Of a stretch of DNA of 64,000 nt, positions 26,244 through 35,871 are shown piece after piece; within the stretch, counting starts at the first letter, position 1; the number at the start of each line of letters is the position of its first letter. A program made the translations under genes and the position numbers. Under the pieces are notes generated by a model. It had not been told where the DNA came from. It made no database searches and saw nothing but the letters and a program-made list of their open reading frames with translations. Source of the DNA: Gillisia xinjiangensis. GTDB taxonomy: Bacteria; Bacteroidota; Bacteroidia; Flavobacteriales; Flavobacteriaceae. The stretch covers positions 62,001 to 126,000 of the forward strand of contig NZ_JBKAHK010000002.1 of assembly GCF_046298265.1 (NCBI RefSeq), read 5' to 3'.

Positions 26244-26951
26244 CTAAAAATCATTTAACTCCCAGTTATATTCATAAAACCCAATCTCCATAGTTTCAGG
26301 AATTGGTGTTTTTCTGTGTTGATTTACATAGTCTATCAATGATTTTACGCCTTTGGTGAAATCATCCTTAAACCATTTCATAATTTCAGAAAAAAGGACC
26401 TTATCCTTTTTAAGTTGAATAAATTCAGGATTATTGAGTGCTATTTCTGTTTGACGATGCATTTGATCTTCGACAGTATCTGGTTTATAAGCTTCCGAGA
26501 TTAAAGGAGGGCAACTTCTTGCTGCACATACCAAAACAAAATGAAACCGGGATTCTTCAGGGAAATTTCCAAAAAGGATCTTATGCTCAATTTCATCTAA
26601 AGTTACAGACTGCTGACCCAGACTATGCTTCTGCACATCAAAAAACCCCTTTATATCCAAAGGAGACTTTACGGGATAATTCTTTATAATACCATCAATA
26701 ACGGCCAGGTTGTAGGCATTGATCCAAAAGGCCTTAAATACTTTCGGGTTTTCAGGAGAAACTTTCATCTTTTTTGTTTCGGTTAACAAATCACTAAGCA
26801 ACTTGGGATTCTGCTTAATTTCAGCGTACTTTACTTTCCCGTTTTCAATATAGGTTTTGAAAAATTCATCGGCCTTTTCAAAATAGGAACTGTTGTTTTG
26901 AGCCGAAAGAAATGTATAAGAAAACATCAGAAGAACCAGTAATTGCCGCAT
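26244..26951 (-). CDS. Exported DUF547 protein
   Basis: A 235-residue protein with a signal peptide ending FLSAQ and one DUF547 domain (about 45-190), shown by AFWINAYNLAVI and VLVCAARSCPPL. The Cys in AARSCPP and nearby polar residues are the conserved features; the domain is predicted to be an enzyme of the papain/transglutaminase-like type, but no activity is established. It is convergent with arsM. DUF547 genes are often neighbours of this kind of arsS cluster, which suggests a shared pathway, not proven here. Confidence 0.88.
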   Translation of the reverse strand: MRQLLVLLMFSYTFLSAQNNSSYFEKADEFFKTYIENGKVKYAEIKQNPKLLSDLLTETKKMKVSPENPKVFKAFWINAYNLAVIDGIIKNYPVKSPLDIKGFFDVQKHSLGQQSVTLDEIEHKILFGNFPEESRFHFVLVCAARSCPPLISEAYKPDTVEDQMHRQTEIALNNPEFIQLKKDKVLFSEIMKWFKDDFTKGVKSLIDYVNQHRKTPIPETMEIGFYEYNWELNDF

Positions 26952-27067
26952 TATATCATTTTTTTAAGGTACTATGCAAATTGTCGACCAAAAAACAGCA
27001 TTAGCTATGTTGGAAGAAGAATTCCTTTGTTGAGGTTACAGAATAATTTACTAAAATATAGAAATAT

Positions 27068-28360
27068 ATGGAGCATATTGTCATAATTGGCAACGGAATA
27101 TCCGGAATTACGGCAGCCAGGCATATCCGGAAACATTCCGATAAAAAGATCACCGTAATTTCTGCAGAAAGCGACTATTTCTTTTCCCGTACAGCCCTTA
27201 TGTATGTATATATGGGCCATATGCAATGGGATCATCTTAAACCCTATGAAGACTGGTTTTGGAATAAAAACAGGATCGAACTCAAAAAAGCCTGGGTTAA
27301 AGCTATAGATTTCGATACCAAAACGCTTTCCTTCTCCTCGGGGGAGTCTATGAACTACGACAAACTTGTTCTTGCAACCGGTTCCCTTCCCAATAAATTT
27401 GGATGGGAAGGCGAAAATCTAAAAGGAGTTCAGGGTCTGGTAACTAAACAGGATCTTGAATTGCTGGAAGAAAACACCAAAAACTGCAAAAGTGCAGTGA
27501 TTATAGGCGGCGGATTGATTGGGGTTGAAATGGCTGAAATGCTTCGAACCCGAAAGATTAAGGTAACTTTGCTCGTTCGGGAAACCGGATTTTGGGGCAA
27601 CATCCTTCCGGAAAATGATGCGAAATTAATCTCGGCCCATATTGTTTCTCACGGAGTAGATCTAAGACATGAGACCGAACTGGATAAAATCCTTTCTGAT
27701 GAAAACGGTCGGGTTCGGGCTGTGCGCACAAAAGCGGGTGAAGAAATCGAATGTCAGTTGGTTGGATTGAGCGTTGGGGTGCATCCCAACATAGAATTTT
27801 TAAAAAATACAGCTCTGGAGACCAATATCGGGATCCTGGTAGATCGCTACCTTCAAACCAATATTCCCGATGTTTATGCCATTGGCGATTGTGTGCAGCA
27901 ACGCGAAGCCATTGGGCAACGAAAACCCGTGGAGGCTGTTTGGTACACGGGAAGAATGATGGGAGAAACCATCGCCCGAACATTAACCAAAGATAAAACC
28001 CAATACAATCCCGGAAACTGGTTTAACAGCGCTAAATTTTTTGATATTGAATATCAAACCTATGGCTGGGTTTTCAACAACCCAAGGGAAAACGAGCTCC
28101 ACATTCACTGGGCACATAAGGATAAGAAGAAGTTTATCACTATAGCTTTTGATAAAAACGACAAAAGGTTCCTGGGCATAAACACCTTCGGAATAAGAAT
28201 GCGGCACGAAGTTTTTGACCGATGGCTTACAGAAAAAAGATCTGTTTCATTTGTACTGGCAAATCTAAAAGAAGCCAATTTTGATCCCGAGTTTTATAAA
28301 CATTACGAAAAAGAGATTTTTAATAGTTTTAAGGAAAATCTTCAACAGCCCCAGCTATGA
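27068..28360 (+). CDS. FAD-dependent NAD(P)H oxidoreductase
   Basis: A 430-residue flavoprotein with two dinucleotide-binding folds: IIGNGISGITA at the N-terminus for FAD and VIIGGGLIGVEMAEML near residue 140 for NAD(P)H, plus the FAD-closing VYAIGDCVQ near 277. It resembles rubredoxin/nitrite-reductase-type Pyr_redox_2 enzymes. The C-terminal 130 residues are unlike the standard dimerisation domain. Stop overlaps the ATG of the next gene by four bases, so it is paired with a membrane Fe-S protein; it could feed NADH electrons to it. Confidence 0.9.
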   Translation: MEHIVIIGNGISGITAARHIRKHSDKKITVISAESDYFFSRTALMYVYMGHMQWDHLKPYEDWFWNKNRIELKKAWVKAIDFDTKTLSFSSGESMNYDKLVLATGSLPNKFGWEGENLKGVQGLVTKQDLELLEENTKNCKSAVIIGGGLIGVEMAEMLRTRKIKVTLLVRETGFWGNILPENDAKLISAHIVSHGVDLRHETELDKILSDENGRVRAVRTKAGEEIECQLVGLSVGVHPNIEFLKNTALETNIGILVDRYLQTNIPDVYAIGDCVQQREAIGQRKPVEAVWYTGRMMGETIARTLTKDKTQYNPGNWFNSAKFFDIEYQTYGWVFNNPRENELHIHWAHKDKKKFITIAFDKNDKRFLGINTFGIRMRHEVFDRWLTEKRSVSFVLANLKEANFDPEFYKHYEKEIFNSFKENLQQPQL

Positions 28361-29934
28361 GTAAAATAGAACATAATATGTCCATGACCGGGGATACCCC
28401 GGCTTCGATTTCCACCACCCAAAAAATAGCTTCGGCATTGGGCCTGTTGGGATTATTTATTCTCGTACTGGCGCTTGCCAATGTTAATTTTCCAAATAAA
28501 ACACTGTTTCTCAGTCTGTCACTGGGGCTGATTGCCGTAGGAACCATCGTTTTTGCAAACGATGCCTACAGGGGAAAACATGCGGGGATCAAGAATGATG
28601 GGGTCTGGTTTAAATCCCTTACCAACCGTGGATTATGGGCCTGGTTTTTAGGGATTGGGCTTACGCTTTTTTATATAGTCCTTTATTGGTTTCCGGAGTA
28701 TTTGGGTTTAAGAAGCGAAGGAGAAAACACCGGTATCATTTCCCTTTTCGACCCCCTGAGCAAACTTATAAATGGGGCTCCTGCCAGCCAGTGGTTTGTT
28801 TACGGAACGCTTTACACGCTTGCCATCCTGGCATTTGGCTATAAATTTATTTTGAAATACCGCCATAATAACTACGAGATATTACGGACATTTTCCGTGA
28901 TGTTTTTTCAGCTGGGATTTGCATTTTTAATTCCGGAAATCCTTATCCGGTTAAATCAGCCGTATTTCAATCCCGCCAATCTCTGGCCGTTGAACTATGA
29001 CCTGTTTGCAGGGTATAAATTGGATGAATTCTTTTCTGCCGGTACGGTAGGCTTACTGATGTTCGCATTTGGAATAATTTCAATTTTTGTAATCTCCCCT
29101 ATTTTAACCTATAAATATGGAAAACGCTGGTACTGTTCCTGGGTTTGCGGTTGTGGCGGACTTGCAGAAACCGCCGGGGATCCATACAGGCATTTATCAG
29201 ATAAATCGCAGTTTGCCTGGAAAGTAGAGCGATGGGTGATCCATAGTGTACTTGTTTTTGTTGTGGTCATGACCATCGCAGTGGTATATTCCTTTCTGGG
29301 AGACGACTCCAAAACTACCTGGTTAACGCAGGACGTTTTCCTGTGGGGATCTGGAGGGTTCCTAACTTTGTTTTTTGCACTTGTAATGATCTTTAAGCGG
29401 CAGGAACTTGCTAAAGATGCCAAATATGGAGCCATTGGATATTTTGTGGTTATTATGGCAATTATTGGGATCAACTATTTTAGCGGAAACTATAAAATTT
29501 TCTTTTTCGAGGGATACCAATTACGACAGTGGTACGGATTTTTAATAGGGGCAGCATTTTCCGGAGTGATTGGCGTTGGTTTCTACCCTATCTTTGGCAA
29601 TAGGGTTTGGTGTAGGTTTGGATGCCCAATGGCTGCCGTTTTAGGAATGCAGCAACGTTTATTTTCAAAATTCAGGATCACTACCAACGGCGGACAATGT
29701 ATTTCTTGTGGAAACTGCTCCACCTATTGTGAAATGGGAATAGATGTACGGGCCTATGCCCAAAAAGGAGAAAATATAATTCGTTCCAGTTGCGTTGGTT
29801 GCGGAATATGTTCAGCGGTTTGTCCGCGGGGTGTATTAAAGCTCGAGAATGGATCCCGGGATAACAGGATCAATTCTGAAGAAGTTCTGCTGGGAAATGA
29901 TGTGGATCTTATGGATTTTTTGAACCAAAAATAA
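28357..29934 (+). CDS. Polytopic membrane 4Fe-4S protein (NapH/CcoG-like)
   Basis: A 525-residue membrane protein with about 8-10 helices. It has two cysteine clusters within membrane loops (WYCSWVCGCGG near 259 and VWCRFGCPMA near 418) and two C-terminal [4Fe-4S] motifs, CISCGNCSTYCEMG and CVGCGICSAVCPRG. Similar proteins (NapH, NosR, CcoG) pass electrons between quinone and redox enzymes. The overlap with the FAD oxidoreductase gene indicates a two-protein electron-transfer unit next to the arsenosugar operon. Its electron partner is not identified. Confidence 0.9.
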   Translation: MSKIEHNMSMTGDTPASISTTQKIASALGLLGLFILVLALANVNFPNKTLFLSLSLGLIAVGTIVFANDAYRGKHAGIKNDGVWFKSLTNRGLWAWFLGIGLTLFYIVLYWFPEYLGLRSEGENTGIISLFDPLSKLINGAPASQWFVYGTLYTLAILAFGYKFILKYRHNNYEILRTFSVMFFQLGFAFLIPEILIRLNQPYFNPANLWPLNYDLFAGYKLDEFFSAGTVGLLMFAFGIISIFVISPILTYKYGKRWYCSWVCGCGGLAETAGDPYRHLSDKSQFAWKVERWVIHSVLVFVVVMTIAVVYSFLGDDSKTTWLTQDVFLWGSGGFLTLFFALVMIFKRQELAKDAKYGAIGYFVVIMAIIGINYFSGNYKIFFFEGYQLRQWYGFLIGAAFSGVIGVGFYPIFGNRVWCRFGCPMAAVLGMQQRLFSKFRITTNGGQCISCGNCSTYCEMGIDVRAYAQKGENIIRSSCVGCGICSAVCPRGVLKLENGSRDNRINSEEVLLGNDVDLMDFLNQK

Positions 29935-29993
29935 AACAACTTAAAAATCAAGGTTAAAAATTCAAAAATCCTGAATCCTGAATTTTGAATTTT

Positions 29994-30389
29994 TCACTCT
30001 TTTGAAGTTGATCCTGATAAAAAGAAGTTCACACAAATTGAACAGACCAAAGCGACAAGGGTAAGGATTAAAGTCAGGTTTTCAACCAAATTTTCATTTG
30101 GCAGCCAACCGGAGAAGCTTTCAACTAAAAAAGCAATATAACTATTTGGCATGCCGGTTTCACCCAGTTTCCTTAGAACTTCGTAATGCCAATCGGTGAG
30201 AAAACAATAGCCAAAGCCTTTCCAAAACCCCAACACAACCCAGGAAAAAAGGGTGATGATCAGGCTAAAAAAATGCAGTTTCCTGGTTTTTGGAAAGATC
30301 CATCCGAACAAATTGAACAGCACAAGCAGGCTGTGAAAAACAAAAAAGAAATAATTAAGAAATTTGAGCAGAAAGATGTCCATTTGCAA
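29994..30389 (-). CDS. DUF2784-like membrane protein
   Basis: A 131-residue protein with four hydrophobic helices (about 8-28, 38-58, 78-92, 102-122). The central YCFLTDWHYEVLRKLG and the FHSLLVLFNLFGW start resemble DUF2784 family members, whose function is unknown. It is convergent with the Fe-S gene (59 bases apart). Start ATG gives MQMDIFLLKFL, an inside positive-poor N-terminus, so topology is uncertain. Confidence 0.7.
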   Translation of the reverse strand: MQMDIFLLKFLNYFFFVFHSLLVLFNLFGWIFPKTRKLHFFSLIITLFSWVVLGFWKGFGYCFLTDWHYEVLRKLGETGMPNSYIAFLVESFSGWLPNENLVENLTLILTLVALVCSICVNFFLSGSTSKE

Positions 30390-30729
30390 AAGTGCTTAAA
30401 ACACTAAAAGATAGTCAAAATCAAAATATCCTGCCCGGGAATATTTTGATAAAAAGACGGAAGGGATTCTTCCTCGCCCAAAAGCTCGTTCAGAAAGATA
30501 AAATAGAGAAATTCCTCGTTCAGATGACAAAAACATGGAAATTGCTCATTGAGGATGTCCATAGCCAAAATTTCCACTGCAAGCTTTTCATCGCTTAATG
30601 TTTGTATGCCTGGAAAATAACGTCTTACATTTGATAGTTTCAAAAGCAAATAAATTAATTTCGCAAAGTGCAATGATCTGCTCTTTTTTCCGAAGAAAAT
30701 AAATCCAAATAGCCCAAGATAAAATTTTA

Positions 30730-31422
30730 ATGAGTTTTCTAATCAAAGTCATAATTCCAGCTTTTAACGAAGAAGCATCCATAGGAAAAGTTGTAAAGGA
30801 AATACCTTCATTTGTTTCAGAAATCATTGTAGTTAGCAATAATTCTACCGATAAAACCGCCCAGGTTGCCCAGGAAGCCGGCGCAACCGTTTTACATGAA
30901 TCACAAAAAGGATATGGCTATGCCTGCCTGAAAGGAATGCAGCACATAGCAGACCAAGATTCCAGGCCGGAGATCATTGTTTTTCTGGATGGCGATTACA
31001 GCGATTATCCTTCAGAAATGGAAAAAATAATCGCCCCAATTATAGAAGATGATATGGATCTTGTCATTGGAGCAAGGGTGAAACAGCTGCGGGAAAAAGG
31101 ATCCATGACCTTGCCTCAGATATTTGGAAACTGGCTGGCTACGTCCCTGATGAAATTGTTTTTTAATGCCAATTTTACCGATCTCGGGCCTTTTCGTGCA
31201 ATCAAATACGAAAAGCTGCTCGCCTTGAATATGGAAGACAAAACATACGGCTGGACGGTGGAAATGCAATTAAAAGCGATCAAAAAAAAATACAAATACA
31301 TAGAAGTTCCCGTGCATTACAAAAACAGGATCGGGACTTCAAAAGTTTCAGGAACAGTAAAAGGGGCTATCTTTGCCGGAGTGAAAATTTTAAGTTGGAT
31401 TTTTAAATATAGTTTTAAATAA
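30730..31422 (+). CDS. GT-A family 2 glycosyltransferase (DPM/DPG synthase-like)
   Basis: A 230-residue soluble GT2 enzyme: VIIPAFNEEASIGKVV, VSNNSTDKTA, the DxD-like FLDGDYSDY and YGWTVEMQLKAIKK. It lacks membrane helices, unlike dolichyl-phosphate mannose synthases with C-terminal anchors. It probably moves a sugar from a nucleotide donor to a lipid phosphate or polar headgroup. The stop overlaps the next gene's ATG by one base. Close to the arsenosugar genes, it could supply the sugar-lipid step of arsenosugar lipids, but that is speculation. Confidence 0.88.
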   Translation: MSFLIKVIIPAFNEEASIGKVVKEIPSFVSEIIVVSNNSTDKTAQVAQEAGATVLHESQKGYGYACLKGMQHIADQDSRPEIIVFLDGDYSDYPSEMEKIIAPIIEDDMDLVIGARVKQLREKGSMTLPQIFGNWLATSLMKLFFNANFTDLGPFRAIKYEKLLALNMEDKTYGWTVEMQLKAIKKKYKYIEVPVHYKNRIGTSKVSGTVKGAIFAGVKILSWIFKYSFK

Positions 31423-32894
31423 TGGATCTTGCGATTATCATCATTTACACCCTCGCACTACTGCTGATTTTCATTTACAGTATCTCTCAATTGAACCTTC
31501 TTATTAACTACCTGCGCTCGAAAAAGCAGGAAGACACTTCGGTTAAATACAATCTCGATAATCCCAGGGAAATCCCTTTGGTCACAATTCAATTACCCTT
31601 ATACAATGAACTCTATGTCACGGAGCGCCTTCTGGAAAATATTTCCAAAATGGAGTATCCACGCGAAAAACTCGAAATCCAGGTACTTGACGATTCTACA
31701 GATGAATCCCTGGGAAATACCGCTGCACAGATACTGAAATTACAAAAAGCGGGGTTGGACATACAGCATATTTGCCGCACGAACCGCCAGGGGTTTAAAG
31801 CCGGCGCCCTGAAAGAAGGTTTAAAAACAGCAAAAGGTGAATTCGTCGCTGTTTTTGATTCGGATTTTCTTCCGAAGAAAGACTGGCTGTTACAAACGGT
31901 TCCGTATTTTAAAGATCCTGAAATAGGCGTAGTTCAAACCCGCTGGGGGCATATCAACCGAAACTATTCCCTGCTTACAAAAATTCAGGCTTTTGCGCTG
32001 GATTTCCACTTTATCCTGGAACAAACCGGAAGGAATTTCGGAAAGCATTTCATCAATTTTAACGGCACCGCGGGGATCTGGAGAAAAGAATGCATTTTGA
32101 ATGCCGGTAATTGGAGCGGAGATACTTTAACCGAAGATCTGGATTTGAGCTATCGTGCCCAGATGAAAAAATGGAAATTTAAATACCTGGAAGATGTGGA
32201 AACCCCTGCAGAACTTCCGGTGGTGATGAGCGCGGCCAGATCTCAGCAATTTAGATGGAATAAAGGCGCTGCAGAGAATTTTCAGAAAAATTACTCCCGA
32301 GTTTTATTTGATAACTCCCTGACTTCAGGAACCAAATTTCACGGTTTTTTTCATCTTTTAAATTCCAGCATGTTCCTGCTTATCCTGCTTTTAGCAGTAT
32401 TAAGCGTTCCTGTACTGTATATTAAAAACACCAATCCGCAGTTTAACGGGTATTTCAAAATAGTCGCCTTTTTCGCGATAAGCACGCTGATCTTCTTTTT
32501 ATGTTATTGGGTTACCTATAAAAAAATTCACGGCAAGGGAGTAAAAAATTTCTTTGAATTTATTTTGATGTTCGTCACCTTTTTCTCTGTAGCGATGGGA
32601 TTTTCAGTACATAATTCCCTGGCAGTTTTGGAAGGGCATTTTGGAAAAAAGAGCGACTTTATTCGCACCCCAAAATTCAATATTCACGGCTTGAAAGATT
32701 CCTGGAAGGGCAATAAATACCTCACAAAAAATCTGTCTTTCAGTATCCTTATAGAAAGCGCCCTATGGCTGTACTTTGGTTTTGCCATTTATAGTGCCTT
32801 TTTACTAAAGGATTTTGGCTTAATGATATTTCACCTGATGCTGTTCGCAGGTTTTGGATTTGTGGTGGTAAAATCCCTGAGTGCAAAAGCTTGA
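31422..32894 (+). CDS. Membrane processive-type GT2 glycosyltransferase (cellulose synthase superfamily)
   Basis: A 490-residue protein with an N-terminal helix, a GT-A core and C-terminal helices (about 310-330, 345-365, 380-400, 445-485). The core has the catalytic set QVLDDSTDES, AVFDSDFLP, TEDLDLSYRA and QQFRWNKG (D, DxD, TED, QxxRW). Relatives are glucomannan or ceramide glucosyltransferase-like enzymes that extend or attach sugars at the cytoplasmic face. Translationally coupled to the preceding GT2. Product unknown. Confidence 0.9.
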   Translation: MDLAIIIIYTLALLLIFIYSISQLNLLINYLRSKKQEDTSVKYNLDNPREIPLVTIQLPLYNELYVTERLLENISKMEYPREKLEIQVLDDSTDESLGNTAAQILKLQKAGLDIQHICRTNRQGFKAGALKEGLKTAKGEFVAVFDSDFLPKKDWLLQTVPYFKDPEIGVVQTRWGHINRNYSLLTKIQAFALDFHFILEQTGRNFGKHFINFNGTAGIWRKECILNAGNWSGDTLTEDLDLSYRAQMKKWKFKYLEDVETPAELPVVMSAARSQQFRWNKGAAENFQKNYSRVLFDNSLTSGTKFHGFFHLLNSSMFLLILLLAVLSVPVLYIKNTNPQFNGYFKIVAFFAISTLIFFLCYWVTYKKIHGKGVKNFFEFILMFVTFFSVAMGFSVHNSLAVLEGHFGKKSDFIRTPKFNIHGLKDSWKGNKYLTKNLSFSILIESALWLYFGFAIYSAFLLKDFGLMIFHLMLFAGFGFVVVKSLSAKA

Positions 32895-32911
32895 AAAAAA
32901 TCAAAATAACC

Positions 32912-32945
32912 AAACCTCACAGGTTTTAAAACCCTGTAAGGTTTA
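32912..32945. repeat. Imperfect palindromic element
   Basis: AAACCTCACAGGTTTT and AAACCCTGTAAGGTTT form an imperfect hairpin after the glycosyltransferase gene, related to the perfect element at 25097-25148. It may serve as a terminator-like structure. Confidence 0.7.
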
Positions 32946-32960
32946 AGTTAAAAACACCCC

Positions 32961-33962
32961 ATGGATTCACTTACACAAATAGTATTAGGAGCGGCAGTTG
33001 GAGAAGCTGTATTAGGACGAAAAGTGGGAAATAAGGCTATGCTTTATGGAGCGATAGCCGGAACAATTCCAGATCTGGACACGTTTGCACGACTTTTTAC
33101 CGATACGGTTACCGCCATAGAAATCCATCGTGGATTCACGCATTCCATCGTATTTTCCATTCTTTTTGCACCTGTGTTTGGCTGGCTTATTTCAAAACTG
33201 GAAAAAAGATCGGTTGCGGGATGGAAAGATTGGTCATGGTTGATTTTTTGGGCTTTTTTCACTCATCCTATCCTGGATTCCTTTACTACCTGGGGCACCC
33301 AGCTTTTCTGGCCATTTGATCTACGAATAGCCTTTAAAAATATCTTTGTGATAGACCCGCTTTACACCCTTCCTTTCCTCGTTTTCCTTATCCTGGCTAT
33401 GCGCTCCAAAAGAGGTAGTGAAAGAAGAAGAAAATTCAACAATCTCGGACTTATAATAAGCAGCTCCTATCTTGTTATCACTCTTATTTTAAAGGGAGTT
33501 ACCTATTATCAATTTAAAAATGCATTGGAAGAACAAGGCTATGATTATAGCCAGATTGAAACCAAACCGGCTCCGTTCAATACCATTCTTTGGACCGCGA
33601 ATGTAGCCCTGGAAGATGCATATTTAATTGGAGATTATTCCTTATTCGATTCGAAACCCATCGAATTTAAACGCTACCCCAAAAATCATGAGTTGCTGGA
33701 CGAATTAAGAAATGGGGATAAAATAAACAGGCTGATCGATATTTCAAATGGTTGGTTTATCATTTCTGAAGAAAAAGGCATGCTGTATTTTAATGATCTG
33801 CGGTTTGGGGTTCTGGACATTTCTGCTGAAAATCCCAATTTTGTATTCAGCTATAAATTACTTCCAACAAAGGATGGCCTTATTTTGGAAGAGGTAGAAA
33901 GAAATCCTGAAGAAGCTAAAAAACTGCTGATGGGATTAGGAAGCAGGGTCCTCGGGAATTGA
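32961..33962 (+). CDS. YdjM-type membrane-bound metal-dependent hydrolase
   Basis: A 333-residue membrane protein of the DUF457/YdjM family. The conserved start MDSLTQIVLGAAVGEAVLG, the acidic IPDLDTFARLF, HRGFTHS and FTHPILDSFTTWG hold the His and Asp residues predicted to bind metal. About four helices lie in the first 190 residues; the C-terminal 140 residues are soluble. The family is LexA-induced in E. coli, but no such box was identified here. Substrate unknown. Confidence 0.88.
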   Translation: MDSLTQIVLGAAVGEAVLGRKVGNKAMLYGAIAGTIPDLDTFARLFTDTVTAIEIHRGFTHSIVFSILFAPVFGWLISKLEKRSVAGWKDWSWLIFWAFFTHPILDSFTTWGTQLFWPFDLRIAFKNIFVIDPLYTLPFLVFLILAMRSKRGSERRRKFNNLGLIISSSYLVITLILKGVTYYQFKNALEEQGYDYSQIETKPAPFNTILWTANVALEDAYLIGDYSLFDSKPIEFKRYPKNHELLDELRNGDKINRLIDISNGWFIISEEKGMLYFNDLRFGVLDISAENPNFVFSYKLLPTKDGLILEEVERNPEEAKKLLMGLGSRVLGN

Positions 33963-34059
33963 AACTGAAGAAGTAAGGTATTCTGAAATTCTCAAAAGCT
34001 TCAGAAACCTTTGTGTTTATTAATAATCTTATCTTTATAACCCAACAAAAAACATTTCT

Positions 34060-35784
34060 ATGAATTCCAGCAAAACCCTCCTTCTGATATTGATAAGTCT
34101 CTTCTCAATCAACATCAGTTCAGCTCAAAACGAATCGGCAAAACTTCAAGAAGTGATCACCCAGGTTCAGGATCATAAATCCTATGACAGGGAAAAATTT
34201 CCGCTTGGTTTATATACCCCAGAATTTTACCGGCGCGAAGCTCTTTTTGCAAAGGAAAGGTCGAAAGAACTTGAAGCTATTCAGAAAGACAGTTTAAATC
34301 CATCGGAAAAAATATCGGCAGAACTTTTAAAATTCAAATTAAAAGAAACCGTAGATTTTTATGAATATGATGCTTACTTGAATCCGCTGCTGTCTGATGC
34401 CGGCTTTCACGTAAGCCTGCCTTATCATGTTCGCGATCTTGCAAATTACGATCAGGTAAAAACCTACCTTGATAAACTTAACGCGATCCCGGTTTATGTA
34501 GAACAGCATCTTGTGCTTTTAAGGGAAGGCATTCAAAAAGGAATCACTCAGCCCCGGGTGATCTTTAAAGGCTATGAGGCCACATATAACGACCAAATAG
34601 TAAAAGATCCAAAAGATAGTTATTACTATTCCCCTTTAAAAAATTTGCCTTCTTCGCTCACCGCTCAACAAAAGGATTCGGTTTTAGCAGCTGGAGAACG
34701 TGCAGTAAAAGAAAATGTTATTCCGCAGTTTAAGCGCATCAAAAATTTCTTTGACACCGAATATTTACCAAAAGCCAGAGAAAGTGTAGGTGTTTCTGAA
34801 ATTCCAAACGGCAGGAATTATTACCAAAACCGACTGGACTATTACACCACCCTGAATCTTACCGCGGAAGAGGTGCATCAAATAGGATTGGATGAAGTAA
34901 GCCGAATCAATTCTGAAATGAAAAAGATCATTGCCGAAGTGGAATTTGAAGGCAGTTTTGAAGATTTTATTCAGTTCCTGCGAACCGATGAGCAGTTTTA
35001 TGCCACTACTGCAGAAGAATTACTGAAGGAAGCCCGCAATATTTCCAAGAAAATTGACGCACAACTTCCAAGATATTTCAAGAAGTTACCCCGAAAACCA
35101 TACGGAGTTGCCCCGGTTCCCGATGCCATCGCCCCAAAATACACCACGGGAAGGTATATCTCCGCACAAAATGAAACCCAACCCGGGTATTACTGGGTGA
35201 ATACGTACGATTTACCCAGCCGGCCGTTGTATGTTTTACCCTCCCTCACTGCCCATGAAGCAGTGCCTGGGCATCATCTTCAGATTTCGCTTAATGGAGA
35301 GCTGGGAGACAGCATCCCTGCTTTCCGAAGGAACTTTTACCTGTCGGCATTTGGGGAAGGCTGGGGATTGTATTCAGAATTTTTAGCGGAAGAAATGGGG
35401 ATTTATACCACTCCCTATGAATTATTTGGAAAGCTCACCTATGAACAATGGCGTGCTTGCAGATTGGTGGTAGACACCGGAATGCACGCATTGGGATGGA
35501 CCAGGGAAGAAGCCGTGGAATTTCTAAGGTCCAATACCGCGCTTTCCCTGCACGAAATAAACACCGAAATCGATCGCTATATTTCCTGGCCGGGACAGGC
35601 GGTTTCCTATAAAATTGGAGAAATAAAAATACGGGAACTTCGCAAAAAAGCTGAAAAGGAGCTGGGAGACAAATTTGATATTCGGGATTTTCACGAGGTG
35701 ATCCTGAAGCGAGGAACTGTTACGCTTACAATAATGGAGGAGCTTGTTGAGAAATATATAAATAGTAGCAGCAGTCCAGATTAA
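34060..35784 (+). CDS. Exported DUF885 peptidase-like protein
   Basis: A 574-residue protein with a signal peptide ending SSAQ and a DUF885 domain over nearly its whole length. The zinc-binding motif HEAVPGHH starts at His399, and the downstream FGEGWGLYSE supplies the likely third ligand, a variant of the HExxH metallopeptidase layout. Family members are predicted secreted carboxypeptidases. TATCTTTA at 34030-34037 is a probable -7 element. Monocistronic. Substrate not known. Confidence 0.9.
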   Translation: MNSSKTLLLILISLFSINISSAQNESAKLQEVITQVQDHKSYDREKFPLGLYTPEFYRREALFAKERSKELEAIQKDSLNPSEKISAELLKFKLKETVDFYEYDAYLNPLLSDAGFHVSLPYHVRDLANYDQVKTYLDKLNAIPVYVEQHLVLLREGIQKGITQPRVIFKGYEATYNDQIVKDPKDSYYYSPLKNLPSSLTAQQKDSVLAAGERAVKENVIPQFKRIKNFFDTEYLPKARESVGVSEIPNGRNYYQNRLDYYTTLNLTAEEVHQIGLDEVSRINSEMKKIIAEVEFEGSFEDFIQFLRTDEQFYATTAEELLKEARNISKKIDAQLPRYFKKLPRKPYGVAPVPDAIAPKYTTGRYISAQNETQPGYYWVNTYDLPSRPLYVLPSLTAHEAVPGHHLQISLNGELGDSIPAFRRNFYLSAFGEGWGLYSEFLAEEMGIYTTPYELFGKLTYEQWRACRLVVDTGMHALGWTREEAVEFLRSNTALSLHEINTEIDRYISWPGQAVSYKIGEIKIRELRKKAEKELGDKFDIRDFHEVILKRGTVTLTIMEELVEKYINSSSSPD

Positions 35785-35871
35785 AAATCCGCGTTAACGA
35801 GGGCATAGATTAACGATCAATAATACGTGACAAATAAATGTACCTTCGCATTTTTAAATCAATTATTCAAA

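Noticed and set aside
30404..30673. 89-residue minus-strand ORF beside the DUF2784-like gene
   Set aside because: It has no ATG at its start (TTG only), no family match is recognised, and it sits in an AT-rich gap; insufficient support to call it a gene.
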